Shown: piece after piece, positions 25,336 through 33,193 of the stretch
Numbering within the stretch: the stretch's first letter is position 1
Layout of the letters: every line of letters begins with the position of its first letter
Assembly: GCA_963703355.1 (NCBI GenBank)
Contig: OY969813.1
Coordinates: 62,001-126,000, forward strand
Length of the DNA: 64,000 nucleotides
DNA from: Puia sp963703355
Lineage (GTDB): Bacteria; Bacteroidota; Bacteroidia; Chitinophagales; Chitinophagaceae
Reading direction: 5' to 3'
The notes under the pieces: generated by a model
Told to the model about the DNA's origin: nothing
What the model saw: only the letters and a program-made list of their open reading frames with translations
Databases searched by the model: none
Made by a program: the position numbers and the translations under genes

Positions 25336-26674
25336 ACCCGAAGTGATTAAGTCGAGTCATCCAAAGTCCACCCGTAAAATCCGGCATGTCGACTGTCTGA
25401 TTACCGAGCTCAATACTCATTTCGCTTAGCGGTGTTATGGAACTCCATGCAGCTGCGTCATAGACATCCATGGGCGTGTTGGTTTGTTGTTTTACCGATT
25501 CAATAAAATCCTGCAGCACAAAGAAATCCATACCTCCATGTCCCGCATTTTCTGCCTCTTTACCCCATCGCTGCCAGTCGGGGTGATCGTATTTGTCGAG
25601 ATAGGGTTGTGCAGGTTCCCAGGCATCAGCTTTTGTACTCACGCCTTCAATATAAAGCGATTTGTTAACGTCCATCCAGATGCCATGTGTTCCCTGAACC
25701 CTGAATCCAAGAGAATATGGACGCGGCAGACTGGTATCATGCTGCAATAAAATCGTTTCACCGTTTGCGCAACGGATCTGTGTTGTCACCACATCACCCA
25801 GTTTGAATTCTACCTTCGCGTTCGGATGATCGGCTCCGCCTTTTTTCACAATATATTCATGCAGTCCCCGTGATTTGGTTGCAAAGGAACAGAGGGACAC
25901 GAAACGATTTCCATAATTTATATTCAGCATTTCTGCAATCGGGCCAACTCCGTGCGTCGGGTACAGGTCACCGTTACGATGCACACTGTGATTGGTTCGC
26001 CAGCGCGCTTCTGAGAAAGCTTTCTCTCCAAATTCCACCCCACTATCATAAGGTGTTTTACCATCATTGAATTTTACACCCCGAAGATCGTGCTGATAAC
26101 CGCCCTGCATGTGAATGAGTTCACCAAATAATCCTTGTCTGACCATTTGTAAAATGGCCATAACATCCCTGCGGTAACAAACGTTCTCCATCATCATCAC
26201 ATGAGCGCCCTGCGATGAAGCGGCATTCACAACATTCCAGTGATCCTGTAGTGTGATGCCAAGCACCACTTCTGTTCCGATATATTTCACTCCTGCAGCA
26301 ATACCGTCGAGTATCATCGGTGTGTGCCACTCCCATGGTGTTGCAATAAGGATGGCCTGCAAATCTTTTTCGTCCAGCAATTTCCGGTACGCATGCGGGT
26401 CGCCTGTAAATATTTTTGGCATAGGCTTGCCCGACTTTGTAATCAGATCACGTGCCGATTGCAAACTCCGTTCATCTATATCGCAGATGGCGATAACGTC
26501 TACATCAGGCCGCTGCAGTGCGTTCCACAAATGATTTTGCCCGCGAAGCCCTGTGCCGATAATTCCCAGCCGCACGTTATTTGTTGGAGAAATTGCCAAC
26601 AGAAAAGAGGGATGTAACAGACCTATACCCGCACCGGCGAAGGAAATGTTTCTTACGAAGTCTCTGCGTTTCAT
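25331..26674 (-). CDS. GH109-type Gfo/Idh/MocA glycosidase
   Basis: A 447-residue protein with a twin-arginine-like signal (MKRRDFVRNISFAGAG), a Rossmann domain ('LGIIGTGLRGQNHL') and the C-terminal sheet domain. Conserved GH109 stretches are present: 'ATPWEWHTPM', 'EVVLGITLQDHWNVV', 'MMMENVCYRRDVMAIL' and 'LIHMQGGYQHDLRGVKF'. GH109 enzymes are NAD-dependent alpha-N-acetylgalactosaminidases that cleave by transient C3 oxidation. It would act in the periplasm. Substrate specificity is inferred from family likeness only. Confidence 0.85.
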   Translation of the reverse strand: MKRRDFVRNISFAGAGIGLLHPSFLLAISPTNNVRLGIIGTGLRGQNHLWNALQRPDVDVIAICDIDERSLQSARDLITKSGKPMPKIFTGDPHAYRKLLDEKDLQAILIATPWEWHTPMILDGIAAGVKYIGTEVVLGITLQDHWNVVNAASSQGAHVMMMENVCYRRDVMAILQMVRQGLFGELIHMQGGYQHDLRGVKFNDGKTPYDSGVEFGEKAFSEARWRTNHSVHRNGDLYPTHGVGPIAEMLNINYGNRFVSLCSFATKSRGLHEYIVKKGGADHPNAKVEFKLGDVVTTQIRCANGETILLQHDTSLPRPYSLGFRVQGTHGIWMDVNKSLYIEGVSTKADAWEPAQPYLDKYDHPDWQRWGKEAENAGHGGMDFFVLQDFIESVKQQTNTPMDVYDAAAWSSITPLSEMSIELGNQTVDMPDFTGGLWMTRLNHFGL

Positions 26675-26683
26675 GTATATTAA

Positions 26684-26918
26684 TTATGAGTTATTCTTTT
26701 GGTTATGATTTATGAAATATGACATTTGGTTATGAGTTATGGGATATGATATTTTGGTTATGAGATATGGGATATGATATTTTGGTTATGAGTTATGGGA
26801 TATGAGTTATGAGCTATGGTAAAATTAGTTAAAACTCATATCCCATCTCCCATAACTCATCTCCCATATCCCATCTCCCATATCCCATCTCCCATAACTC
26901 ATCTCCCATAACTCACAA
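26684..26918. repeat. Inverted heptad array
   Basis: The G-rich left arm (TTATGAGTTATGGGATATGA) includes two ATATTTTGG interruptions. The turn near 26820-26835 is followed by a C-rich right arm (CCATCTCCCATATC). It shares its centre and several spacer bases with the array at 27345-27479. Confidence 0.88.
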
Positions 26919-27335
26919 AACTCTTTCCATTCCGGCAAGAACTCCTGATTTTATCATTTTACCATATCCATCTTCCGGAAGGAAATCCAGATAGGAATAT
27001 GCAAGGTTATAATTTTCTTTTGCGAGTATAAAATTATTTAAATCTTCGTAACACTTGCCGATATTTAAATAAAGAGACGGGAAGGATCCTTTAATATGTT
27101 CATCCTTTACATTAAATGCCATTTGCAAAGCGGTCTGGTCCCATTTTAATTTATCTGAAACACTTTCCTGATGACGCGCCACAAAATGTGCTGCTGTAAA
27201 TTTTTCGAAATACGACTGTGCTTCTTGCCATGCCTGAAGAAATAAATTTCCGGCTTTTTCCATTTCACCCAAGCCTTCGGCATGCATACCATCTGCGCAG
27301 AGTTTGACAATTTTATTGCCAGGATCAAATATCAT
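26913..27335 (-). CDS. TPR-like helical protein
   Basis: A 140-residue soluble protein of two to three helix pairs resembling tetratricopeptide repeats ('MHAEGLGEMEKAGNLFLQAWQEA', 'GSFPSLYLNIGKCYEDLNNFILAKENYNLAYSYLDFLP'). Such proteins bind other proteins. No catalytic motif is seen. It lies between two closely related inverted arrays, the left of which abuts its stop codon. Similar proteins are sometimes labelled rRNA methyltransferases in databases, but nothing here supports that label. Confidence 0.6.
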   Translation of the reverse strand: MIFDPGNKIVKLCADGMHAEGLGEMEKAGNLFLQAWQEAQSYFEKFTAAHFVARHQESVSDKLKWDQTALQMAFNVKDEHIKGSFPSLYLNIGKCYEDLNNFILAKENYNLAYSYLDFLPEDGYGKMIKSGVLAGMERVL

Positions 27336-27344
27336 TCTATGAGA

Positions 27345-27479
27345 TATTTTTTTGGTTATGAGTTATGGGATATGATATTTTGGTTATGGGATATGGGATA
27401 TGAGTTATGGTAAAATTAGTTAAAACTCATAACCCATAACCCATATCCCATAACGCATATCTCATAACCCATAACCCTC
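27345..27479. repeat. Inverted heptad array
   Basis: G-rich left arm and C-rich right arm around the turn TATGGTAAAATTAGTTAAAA, which also forms the turn of the array at 26684-26918. The right arm ends at the stop of the response regulator. Confidence 0.88.
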
Positions 27480-28133
27480 CTAAAGCTGCACGAGTTGATT
27501 CCTGATCGCATAAAGTACCAGGCCCACGCGATTTGTGACGTTGAATTTTTTGAAGAGAGATTCCCTGTAGCCATCCACCGTCCGTTCACTCACGAACATT
27601 TCACTGGCTATCTGCTGGTAGTTCTTTTCGCTGCATGCGTGTTTAAGAAATTCCATTTCTCTGTCCGTAAGCCGGGGTAGTGCATTGGCAGTATCCTGAC
27701 CGGCAGCATGAAACGAGTGAATTACCTTGCGGGTAAGTATTTCATTATAATAATACCCCTTCGCTAGAATTTCTTTAAAGGCAACCTGCAATTCATTGGG
27801 ATCAGCATCTTTGAGAATGTACCCGCGTGCGCCCTGGTGAATCATTTTGATGATGGTAGTATCCGAATCCATCGTACTCAGCGCAAGCACGCGTATATCC
27901 GGATGATTTGCCTGCAGCCAGGCAGCGGTTGCGTAACCGTCCATCACGGGCATGTGAATATCAAGTAATACAATATCGGGGAGATGGTCTGACTGCAGTT
28001 GATCGATGAATTCCCTTCCGTTGCCTACATCCATAAATACTTTATAACCGGGAAAGAGATTGATCAGTACGGCCAGTCCTTTGCGGAACATCGTGTGATC
28101 GTCAACAAGTGCAATATATTTTACGTCAGACAT
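27480..28133 (-). CDS. LuxR/NarL-family response regulator
   Basis: A 217-residue regulator. The receiver domain (1-120) has acidic D11-D12, phosphoacceptor D58 ('VLLDIHMPVMDG') and K108. The LuxR-type helix-turn-helix (about 150-212, 'LTDREMEFLKHACSEKNYQQIASEMFVSERTVDGYRESLFKKF') binds DNA. Its start overlaps the end of the histidine kinase gene by eight bases, so the pair is translationally coupled and almost certainly a cognate two-component system. Target genes are unknown; autoregulation of the four-gene operon is plausible. Confidence 0.95.
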   Translation of the reverse strand: MSDVKYIALVDDHTMFRKGLAVLINLFPGYKVFMDVGNGREFIDQLQSDHLPDIVLLDIHMPVMDGYATAAWLQANHPDIRVLALSTMDSDTTIIKMIHQGARGYILKDADPNELQVAFKEILAKGYYYNEILTRKVIHSFHAAGQDTANALPRLTDREMEFLKHACSEKNYQQIASEMFVSERTVDGYRESLFKKFNVTNRVGLVLYAIRNQLVQL

Positions 28134-28911
28134 ACTTCATTTCAATTTGCAGTGTGGTTCCTTCGCCTGGTTTACTTATAATATCCGCATTGCCACCTAC
28201 GAGAGTAGCTCTTCTTAATATATTCTGAAGTCCCAGCCCTTCGCGTTTCTTCAATTGTATTTCGGGATCGAAGCCAATGCCATTATCAAATATGGTGATA
28301 TACATCAGGTTCTCCATATATCTGATAGATACCTTTACATCGGAGGCTCCCGCATGTTTAAGAATATTCTGCAGTCCCTCCTGCACGATACGGAATGCAA
28401 TCAATTTATGCTGATCAGGAATATTTTTTTCTACTCCCTGAATATCGGAACTGATTTTTATTAAGCCGCTCCGGTTGATGCGCCGGATCTCCTGACCGAT
28501 ACTATCCTGCAAACTGAGTTGCTGAAGACGCTGGCTGCTGAGGCTTTTGGCAATGTCGCGCAGTTCGGTCATCGCGAGGCTGATACTTTCTTTTACATTT
28601 TCAAGCAACTCACTATCGGCAACGTGTTTATGCTCCATGATGCCCAGTTGTATTTTTGCAAGACTCAGAATCTGACCTACATTATCGTGGATTTCCTGAC
28701 TGATCATATCGAAAGTTTGTTCCTGCATTTCCAGTTTCGATTCGAGCAGTTGTTTGTCGAATGTAGCACGCATGAGCTCACGTTCTTTACCCATCTGAAC
28801 TTTTTTATTATTGTAATTAAATAACATTACCAGGAACAACACGCCCAGAAAAAGCAGTATAATAATAACTGCGATGATGGTGATGACTACCTGGTTCTTT
28901 GCGTCCTGCAT
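28126..28911 (-). CDS. Sensor histidine kinase, HisKA_3 type
   Basis: A 261-residue kinase with one N-terminal membrane helix (about 9-30), a coiled-coil linker, a HisKA_3 dimerisation domain with phosphoacceptor His in 'SQEIHDNVGQ' (near residue 74), and an HATPase domain ('NILKHAGAS', 'DNGIGFDPE', 'GLGLQNI'). It has no large sensor domain of its own. It overlaps both its regulator downstream and the seven-helix protein upstream by 25 bases, so that membrane protein may be the actual sensor or be sensed with it. Confidence 0.93.
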   Translation of the reverse strand: MQDAKNQVVITIIAVIIILLFLGVLFLVMLFNYNNKKVQMGKERELMRATFDKQLLESKLEMQEQTFDMISQEIHDNVGQILSLAKIQLGIMEHKHVADSELLENVKESISLAMTELRDIAKSLSSQRLQQLSLQDSIGQEIRRINRSGLIKISSDIQGVEKNIPDQHKLIAFRIVQEGLQNILKHAGASDVKVSIRYMENLMYITIFDNGIGFDPEIQLKKREGLGLQNILRRATLVGGNADIISKPGEGTTLQIEMKYV

Positions 28912-29540
28912 AAAATAAAAGCATAACTATAACCCAGATATACGATCGCATTAACTACGGGCATGATGGCTGAGTAAAGTGACCTATGAACAATTTCAAC
29001 ATGATTGATAAGAATATACGATTGAAGACTCAGCACGACCAGCGTAATCAATGCGAAAAAAAGATTCAGGGAATTTATCCAGAAATAAGGTTCCTTAATA
29101 AAATTTAATTCTTTCTGATCAAGTACTGTTAGTCTTACCAGACACAATCCCGAAAACACAATGATCAAAATCTCTATCAGGCTTAATGAATACGAATCGA
29201 ATTCGGTAGTTCCCTGGATAAATATAAAATTGAAGACCACCAGCAACATACACAAGATGCAAACGATATAAAATACGATGGATTCTTTCCTGGTTAAAAA
29301 TAACATTTTGCCCGCTAAGTAGAACAGGAAGGGAGTGGAGACCAGCAGGTATAAATTATACATGATATAATTTGACTTCCAGCCGAATGCCTGGAAATTC
29401 ATCGCTGTCAGTTCCGTAACGATTACCACGATCAGAAAGGGAATGAATGCCAGCAAGGAGCATGCTTTCAGTCCTTTCCAGCAAAAGATAGCCACTAAAA
29501 GACTCCATATCTGAAAATAACCATACCAGGTAATATGCAT
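28887..29540 (-). CDS. Seven-helix membrane protein of two-component operon
   Basis: A 217-residue protein with about seven hydrophobic helices spread over its whole length and short loops. There is no recognised catalytic motif. It overlaps the histidine kinase start and follows the 193-residue protein gene by three bases, so four genes form one tight operon. By position it is a candidate sensor module for the kinase, which lacks a large extracytoplasmic domain. This is inference from context. Confidence 0.7.
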   Translation of the reverse strand: MHITWYGYFQIWSLLVAIFCWKGLKACSLLAFIPFLIVVIVTELTAMNFQAFGWKSNYIMYNLYLLVSTPFLFYLAGKMLFLTRKESIVFYIVCILCMLLVVFNFIFIQGTTEFDSYSLSLIEILIIVFSGLCLVRLTVLDQKELNFIKEPYFWINSLNLFFALITLVVLSLQSYILINHVEIVHRSLYSAIMPVVNAIVYLGYSYAFILCRTQRTR

Positions 29541-29543
29541 GGT

Positions 29544-30125
29544 TTAAGGTTGAAGCCCTCCAAGATCATAACCTGTGCCACCGCCAGAACCACCACTTCC
29601 ATTGGGTTGGGCAACCAGTGCCCTCACCACATTTCCCGTTGAAGCATCTGCGGGAATCAGGAAGATGGCAATGCGTCCGTTGTTAGTATTTTTCTTTGCC
29701 TGATTGGGCTCATAAGTTTTCAGATAATTCATATCATAAACGCCCAGTTCCACATTGATCACCAGGGTTTTTCCGGCTGCAGCATATTGCGCTAACGTGG
29801 CCGTGAGCCAGTTCTGTAGATCCTGCCCGTTAAATGATTCGCCAGTGGTGAGCATGCTGGTTTTAGTGAGGGTAGAAGTAAATGCCTGACCACCGGGGTT
29901 AGAGAATCCATGTTTCAGCATAAAAGCCGGATAGCGGTCGATGCAGGCCTGGGCGGAATCGATATTTACCGTCCGGCCGCCGGTATCCATTAATATTTTT
30001 TGCTGCATTACAACAGACGAGTAAGAGGATGGTAAACTACCTGATTCAATGGGAGCATTTCGGAAAGAGAAGATAAAAAAGGGGAGAATTAATAATAAAT
30101 AGAGGATGGAAGGTTTCTGTGACAT
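29544..30125 (-). CDS. Membrane-anchored protein heading the two-component operon
   Basis: A 193-residue protein from the ATG at 30125. Starts further upstream would add about 46 polar residues before the anchor. One N-terminal hydrophobic segment ('ILYLLLILPFFIFSF', about 6-22) acts as signal or anchor. The mature part is unrecognised, with 'TTGESFNGQDLQNWLTATLAQ', 'KTLVINVELGVYDMNYLKTY' and a Gly/Ser-rich end. It probably faces the periplasm and is co-transcribed with a seven-helix protein, a kinase and a regulator. Confidence 0.65.
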   Translation of the reverse strand: MSQKPSILYLLLILPFFIFSFRNAPIESGSLPSSYSSVVMQQKILMDTGGRTVNIDSAQACIDRYPAFMLKHGFSNPGGQAFTSTLTKTSMLTTGESFNGQDLQNWLTATLAQYAAAGKTLVINVELGVYDMNYLKTYEPNQAKKNTNNGRIAIFLIPADASTGNVVRALVAQPNGSGGSGGGTGYDLGGLQP

Positions 30126-30392
30126 AAATATGGTTTTGATTCTGACTTTAAAATACGTAGAATCTGAATTCCTTAAACGCTGGTGGAAAGAAACGGGTTT
30201 AATCCCATATATACCGGGAAAAATACCCGGAAGAGATTCCTGTTTTATCCCCTTGTTCAGCATAGGGCCGCTGCTGTAAGTTTGTTATTGAAACCTGAAC
30301 CTTAAACCAACCAGTTTTTAACCATTACCTCATCCGATCTGTAATTCCGGTGAAAATGTTTTGAATTTTATCTCGTGGACTAGCAATCGTTT

Positions 30393-30422
30393 GGCCTTCC
30401 TGTTCCCAGGGGGGCCTTTTTC
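30393..30422 (+). terminator. Orphan terminator on the plus strand
   Basis: GGCCTTCC pairs with GGGGGGCC (two G-T wobbles) around an 8-nt loop and is followed by a T-run. No plus-strand gene precedes it within this 295-base gap, so it may end a small RNA. Confidence 0.55.
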
Positions 30423-30423
30423 T

Positions 30424-30528
30424 TAGTTATGGGTTATGGGTTATGAGAGATGGGTTATGGGTTATGGGAGATGGGTTATGGGATATGAGAGATGAGAGAT
30501 GGGTTATGAGTTATGAGTTATGAGTTTG
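30424..30528. repeat. G-rich heptad array
   Basis: TTATGGG/GAGAGAT/GGAGATG heptads run from the orphan terminator into the 3' end of the four-helix-bundle gene and supply its last codons and stop. Confidence 0.87.
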
Positions 30529-30870
30529 TTTTGCTGTCAGTATGGAACTACGTAGCATTTTTAAAAGAGAAGAGGCGCTATCATGGATAGTAGAAAATTC
30601 ATTAAATTCTACGTAATTCGATTCTTCTAATAATTCAAGCCAATACATAGTTTCATCACATTCTTTTTGCGCTATCGCGAGTTTATGAATGAAATCATTT
30701 CTACTTTCTGCGTTTTGTGCCTCCCTGATCATAGCACCCACGGAAGTTCCGCTTTTCAACAATTGTTTGCTTAATACAAATTCCTTTTTTGAATCGATCA
30801 AATTCTTGTACAATTTGATAATTGAAATGGCGAACTGGAAACTATACTCTTTTAATACACTCTTGCCCAT
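30511..30870 (-). CDS. Four-helix-bundle (S23/IVP-like) protein
   Basis: A 119-residue protein starting at ATG 30870 (an ATG seven codons upstream is also in frame). It matches the four-helix-bundle family found in 23S rRNA intervening sequences and elsewhere: 'YSFQFAISIIKLYKNL', 'KKEFVLSKQLLKSGTSVGAMIREAQNAESRNDFIHKL' and 'ETMYWLELLEESNYV'. Relatives form pentamers and can bind nucleic acid, and the Avd protein of diversity-generating retroelements is a relative, but no reverse transcriptase is present here. G-rich repeats overlap its 3' end and a C-rich array lies upstream of its start, so the gene sits between inverted arrays. The terminal residues THNS are repeat-encoded. Confidence 0.85.
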   Translation of the reverse strand: MGKSVLKEYSFQFAISIIKLYKNLIDSKKEFVLSKQLLKSGTSVGAMIREAQNAESRNDFIHKLAIAQKECDETMYWLELLEESNYVEFNEFSTIHDSASSLLKMLRSSILTAKQTHNS

Positions 30871-30924
30871 ACCACTCAAAGTATCCCCCAATATTCATAT
30901 TTCATATCCCACCATCTGGTAATT

Positions 30925-31090
30925 TTAACCCATAACCCATCTCCCATAACCCATCTCCCATAACCCATCTCCCATAACCCATCTCCCATAACCCATCTCC
31001 CATAACCCATCTCCCATAACCCATCTCCCATAACCCATCTCTCATCTCTCATATCCCATAACCCCTCTCTCATAACCCATAACTCGTAAC
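30925..31090. repeat. C-rich heptad array
   Basis: About 22 heptads, mainly alternating ATAACCC and ATCTCCC (a 14-base higher-order unit), abut the stop of the MBL-fold gene. This is among the most regular arrays in the window. Confidence 0.9.
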
Positions 31091-31920
31091 TAGAACAGCG
31101 TTAACTGCCCCTTCATCTTGGTCTTAGGCATCAGGTTCTTAAAGTGTTTCTCTTCCGCGGCGATATGATAAAGTGCAGATTCCTGGTAACGGCTCGCTAT
31201 GATAATTCGCGTATCCGTTGAAATGGATGAAAATAAGGATTCAACGAGTTCGGGAGTGTTGTTTTCTTTGGAAAGATGGGACAATAACAGATGGCTCATG
31301 AAGGAAGGGCGGTGTTCGGTATATAATTGTAAAGCCTGTTTGTTCGACAAATGCCCGTTTCCTCCCCTGATCCGATTTTTCAGGAAATACGGATAACGAC
31401 CTTTCTCCAGCATATCTTCATCGTAGTTGGACTCGAGAAACGCTGCGTGACATTGTTTGAAATGATAAATCAACTGGTCGCAGGTTTGTCCAATGTCGGT
31501 AAACACACCAATATTCGTTTTGCCCGCACTGATCACAAAACTGTAGGGATCAACGGCGTCGTGTTTTTTCAAAAAAGGCGTTACCCGGAGTCCACCGATC
31601 ATGACGGGCAGATTCGCAGTGAAGTGAAAAACGAACTTCCTGATTTTCCAGAAACCAGCTTCCTTAAGAGTAGGCGCAGTGATATACACCGGGATCTTAT
31701 ATTTTGACACTAACTGGTTTACGCCCTGAATATGATCACTGTGTTCGTGGGAGATAAAGATGGCCTTTATGACACCCATATTCAGGCCAAGCCGTTTCAT
31801 GCGGGATTCGATTTCCCTACAGGATATCCCGGCGTCGACAAATACTGCTTCTTCCTTATTACCAATGTAATAGCAGTTTCCGTTACTTCCGGAATTCAAT
31901 GAGGCAAAAGATAAAGACAT
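31090..31920 (-). CDS. MBL-fold metallohydrolase, WalJ/YycJ-like
   Basis: A 276-residue protein from the ATG at 31920 ('MSLSFASLNSGSNGNCYYIG'); an ATG three codons upstream is less likely. The metal motif 'SHEHSDHIQG' (H-x-H-x-D-H) and later 'ESNYDEDML' and 'HLLLSHLSKENNTPE' are those of the YycJ/WalJ branch of metallo-beta-lactamase proteins, cytoplasmic hydrolases or exonucleases linked to DNA and cell-wall homeostasis. It is monocistronic. The array after its stop starts immediately. Confidence 0.9.
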   Translation of the reverse strand: MSLSFASLNSGSNGNCYYIGNKEEAVFVDAGISCREIESRMKRLGLNMGVIKAIFISHEHSDHIQGVNQLVSKYKIPVYITAPTLKEAGFWKIRKFVFHFTANLPVMIGGLRVTPFLKKHDAVDPYSFVISAGKTNIGVFTDIGQTCDQLIYHFKQCHAAFLESNYDEDMLEKGRYPYFLKNRIRGGNGHLSNKQALQLYTEHRPSFMSHLLLSHLSKENNTPELVESLFSSISTDTRIIIASRYQESALYHIAAEEKHFKNLMPKTKMKGQLTLF

Positions 31921-32472
31921 GCTGAACACGAATTTAGCAGTCTGTCGGAAATAAAAGGGAGATGTGAAGAAATAAAAGGTATCAGTTACGGTGTTTGTTT
32001 GAAACGCTCAATAACTGTCATGACTACGCTTGTCGAACAGGGATCAAGGAAATCCGGATGTTTTGATGGTCTTTTTTTGGTAGAACTATCCCAACAATAT
32101 CTCAACAATATATCAACGAAGTACCAACAAATCCAGAAAAGATTGCCCTAAATTCTGTGTAAATTATCCGTTTATTGGGAATTTGAATGGATGGAAGATT
32201 TTAATTGTCGATAATATTGAAAAACTTGTAATTACGCGGAGGGTTAATTAATTTTTATGCAACCCTCTTCGAAAACCATTTATAATATTTCTATTATTTT
32301 ATCCAAGTGAAGAATTCGATCTGAATTGCATCATTTTTGCATGGTTAATTGGCCTGCTTCAATTATAGGATAAGTAACCGACCGGTTGCAATGCCGTTGC
32401 TTATCTTTTGGTTTTAGCGATCAGAAACAAGCGTTAGTAAACAGTTCTTTTTTTATTTTTTAAAGCTACCAA
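31921..32472. other. Long intergenic region without a gene
   Basis: About 550 bases with no supported gene. It lies between divergent genes and is array-free, unlike many other gaps. A 43-codon frame from an ATG near 32019 shows a 'CAACAATAT' word repeated twice but no family likeness. Near 32380 short GC-rich inverted words ('ACCGACCGGTTGC', 'GCCGTTGC') precede the DUF6266 gene and could be regulatory. Confidence 0.4.
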
Positions 32473-33111
32473 ATGGGAAAGATTTCCAATGGTATCCTTG
32501 GAGGTTTTAGTGGAACGATTGGCCCTGCAGTGGGCAGTTCCTGGAAAGGCATTCAGGTGATACGCAGCAGACCTCCCCGCAAAAGAGGTTACTCTTCCCC
32601 TGGACAGCTTGCGCAAATGGCAAAAATGTCGGTGATTTCTGGTTTTTTGCAACCACTGACAGGATTATTAAACAGAACATACAACAGTGTAACGGTTCGT
32701 ATGTCGTGTTTCAACAAAGCGTTATCGTATAACATACGAAATGCGATTGCAGGCGATTATCCTTCATTTACAGTCAACTACGAACAGGTTATACTTGGCC
32801 GCGGTGATCTGTTGAATGCATTGATGCCAAAAGCAGGTTCTTTGTCTAAGGGAACAGTTACCTTAAGCTGGACTGACAACAGCGGGGTAGGAAGCGCAAG
32901 AGCAACGGATCAGGTATTCGTTGCTGTTTATTGTGAAGCCGCAGGTCACTGGAAAACGGTTGGCCCGGATTCACAGAGAAATGCCGGCAGTTATACATTA
33001 GATGTAACTGCATTCAGCGGCAAAGCGGTACACGTCTATATTGGCTTTTTGTCCGCAGATAGCAAGTTTGTTTCTACCAGCCTGTACACTGGTTCAGTTA
33101 ACATTTTGTAA
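32473..33111 (+). CDS. DUF6266 family protein
   Basis: A 212-residue protein opening with 'MGKISNGILGGFSGTIGPAVGSSWKGIQVIRSRP', characteristic of DUF6266, a Bacteroidota family of unknown function. The middle is helical and the last 110 residues form a beta-sandwich ('GTVTLSWTDNSGVGSARATDQVFVAVY', 'AVHVYIGFLSADSKFVSTSLYTGSV'). There is no signal peptide. It stands alone between a long upstream gap and a strong terminator. Some relatives occur near phage-like genes, but nothing else phage-like is here. Confidence 0.85.
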   Translation: MGKISNGILGGFSGTIGPAVGSSWKGIQVIRSRPPRKRGYSSPGQLAQMAKMSVISGFLQPLTGLLNRTYNSVTVRMSCFNKALSYNIRNAIAGDYPSFTVNYEQVILGRGDLLNALMPKAGSLSKGTVTLSWTDNSGVGSARATDQVFVAVYCEAAGHWKTVGPDSQRNAGSYTLDVTAFSGKAVHVYIGFLSADSKFVSTSLYTGSVNIL

Positions 33112-33149
33112 TCACAACATATCTAATTTGACCCTTCGGGGTTTCGTGA

Positions 33150-33176
33150 GGGCTGCCGGAAGGCGGCCCTTTTTTT
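33150..33176 (+). terminator. Intrinsic terminator after DUF6266
   Basis: GGGCTGCC pairs with GGCGGCCC around a GGAA tetraloop, followed by seven T. Confidence 0.9.
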
Positions 33177-33193
33177 GGAGGCCTTAATAATGG

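Noticed and set aside
30511..30870. Diversity-generating retroelement accessory gene (avd)
   Set aside because: The four-helix fold is shared, but no reverse transcriptase or template/variable repeat pair was seen in the window.
30925..31090. CRISPR array
   Set aside because: Repeats have a period of 7 or 14 bases without unique spacers of fixed length, and no cas genes are present.
32019..32150. 43-codon frame with repeated CAACAATAT words
   Set aside because: Too short, low complexity and no partner or family; left as a remark in the gap entry.
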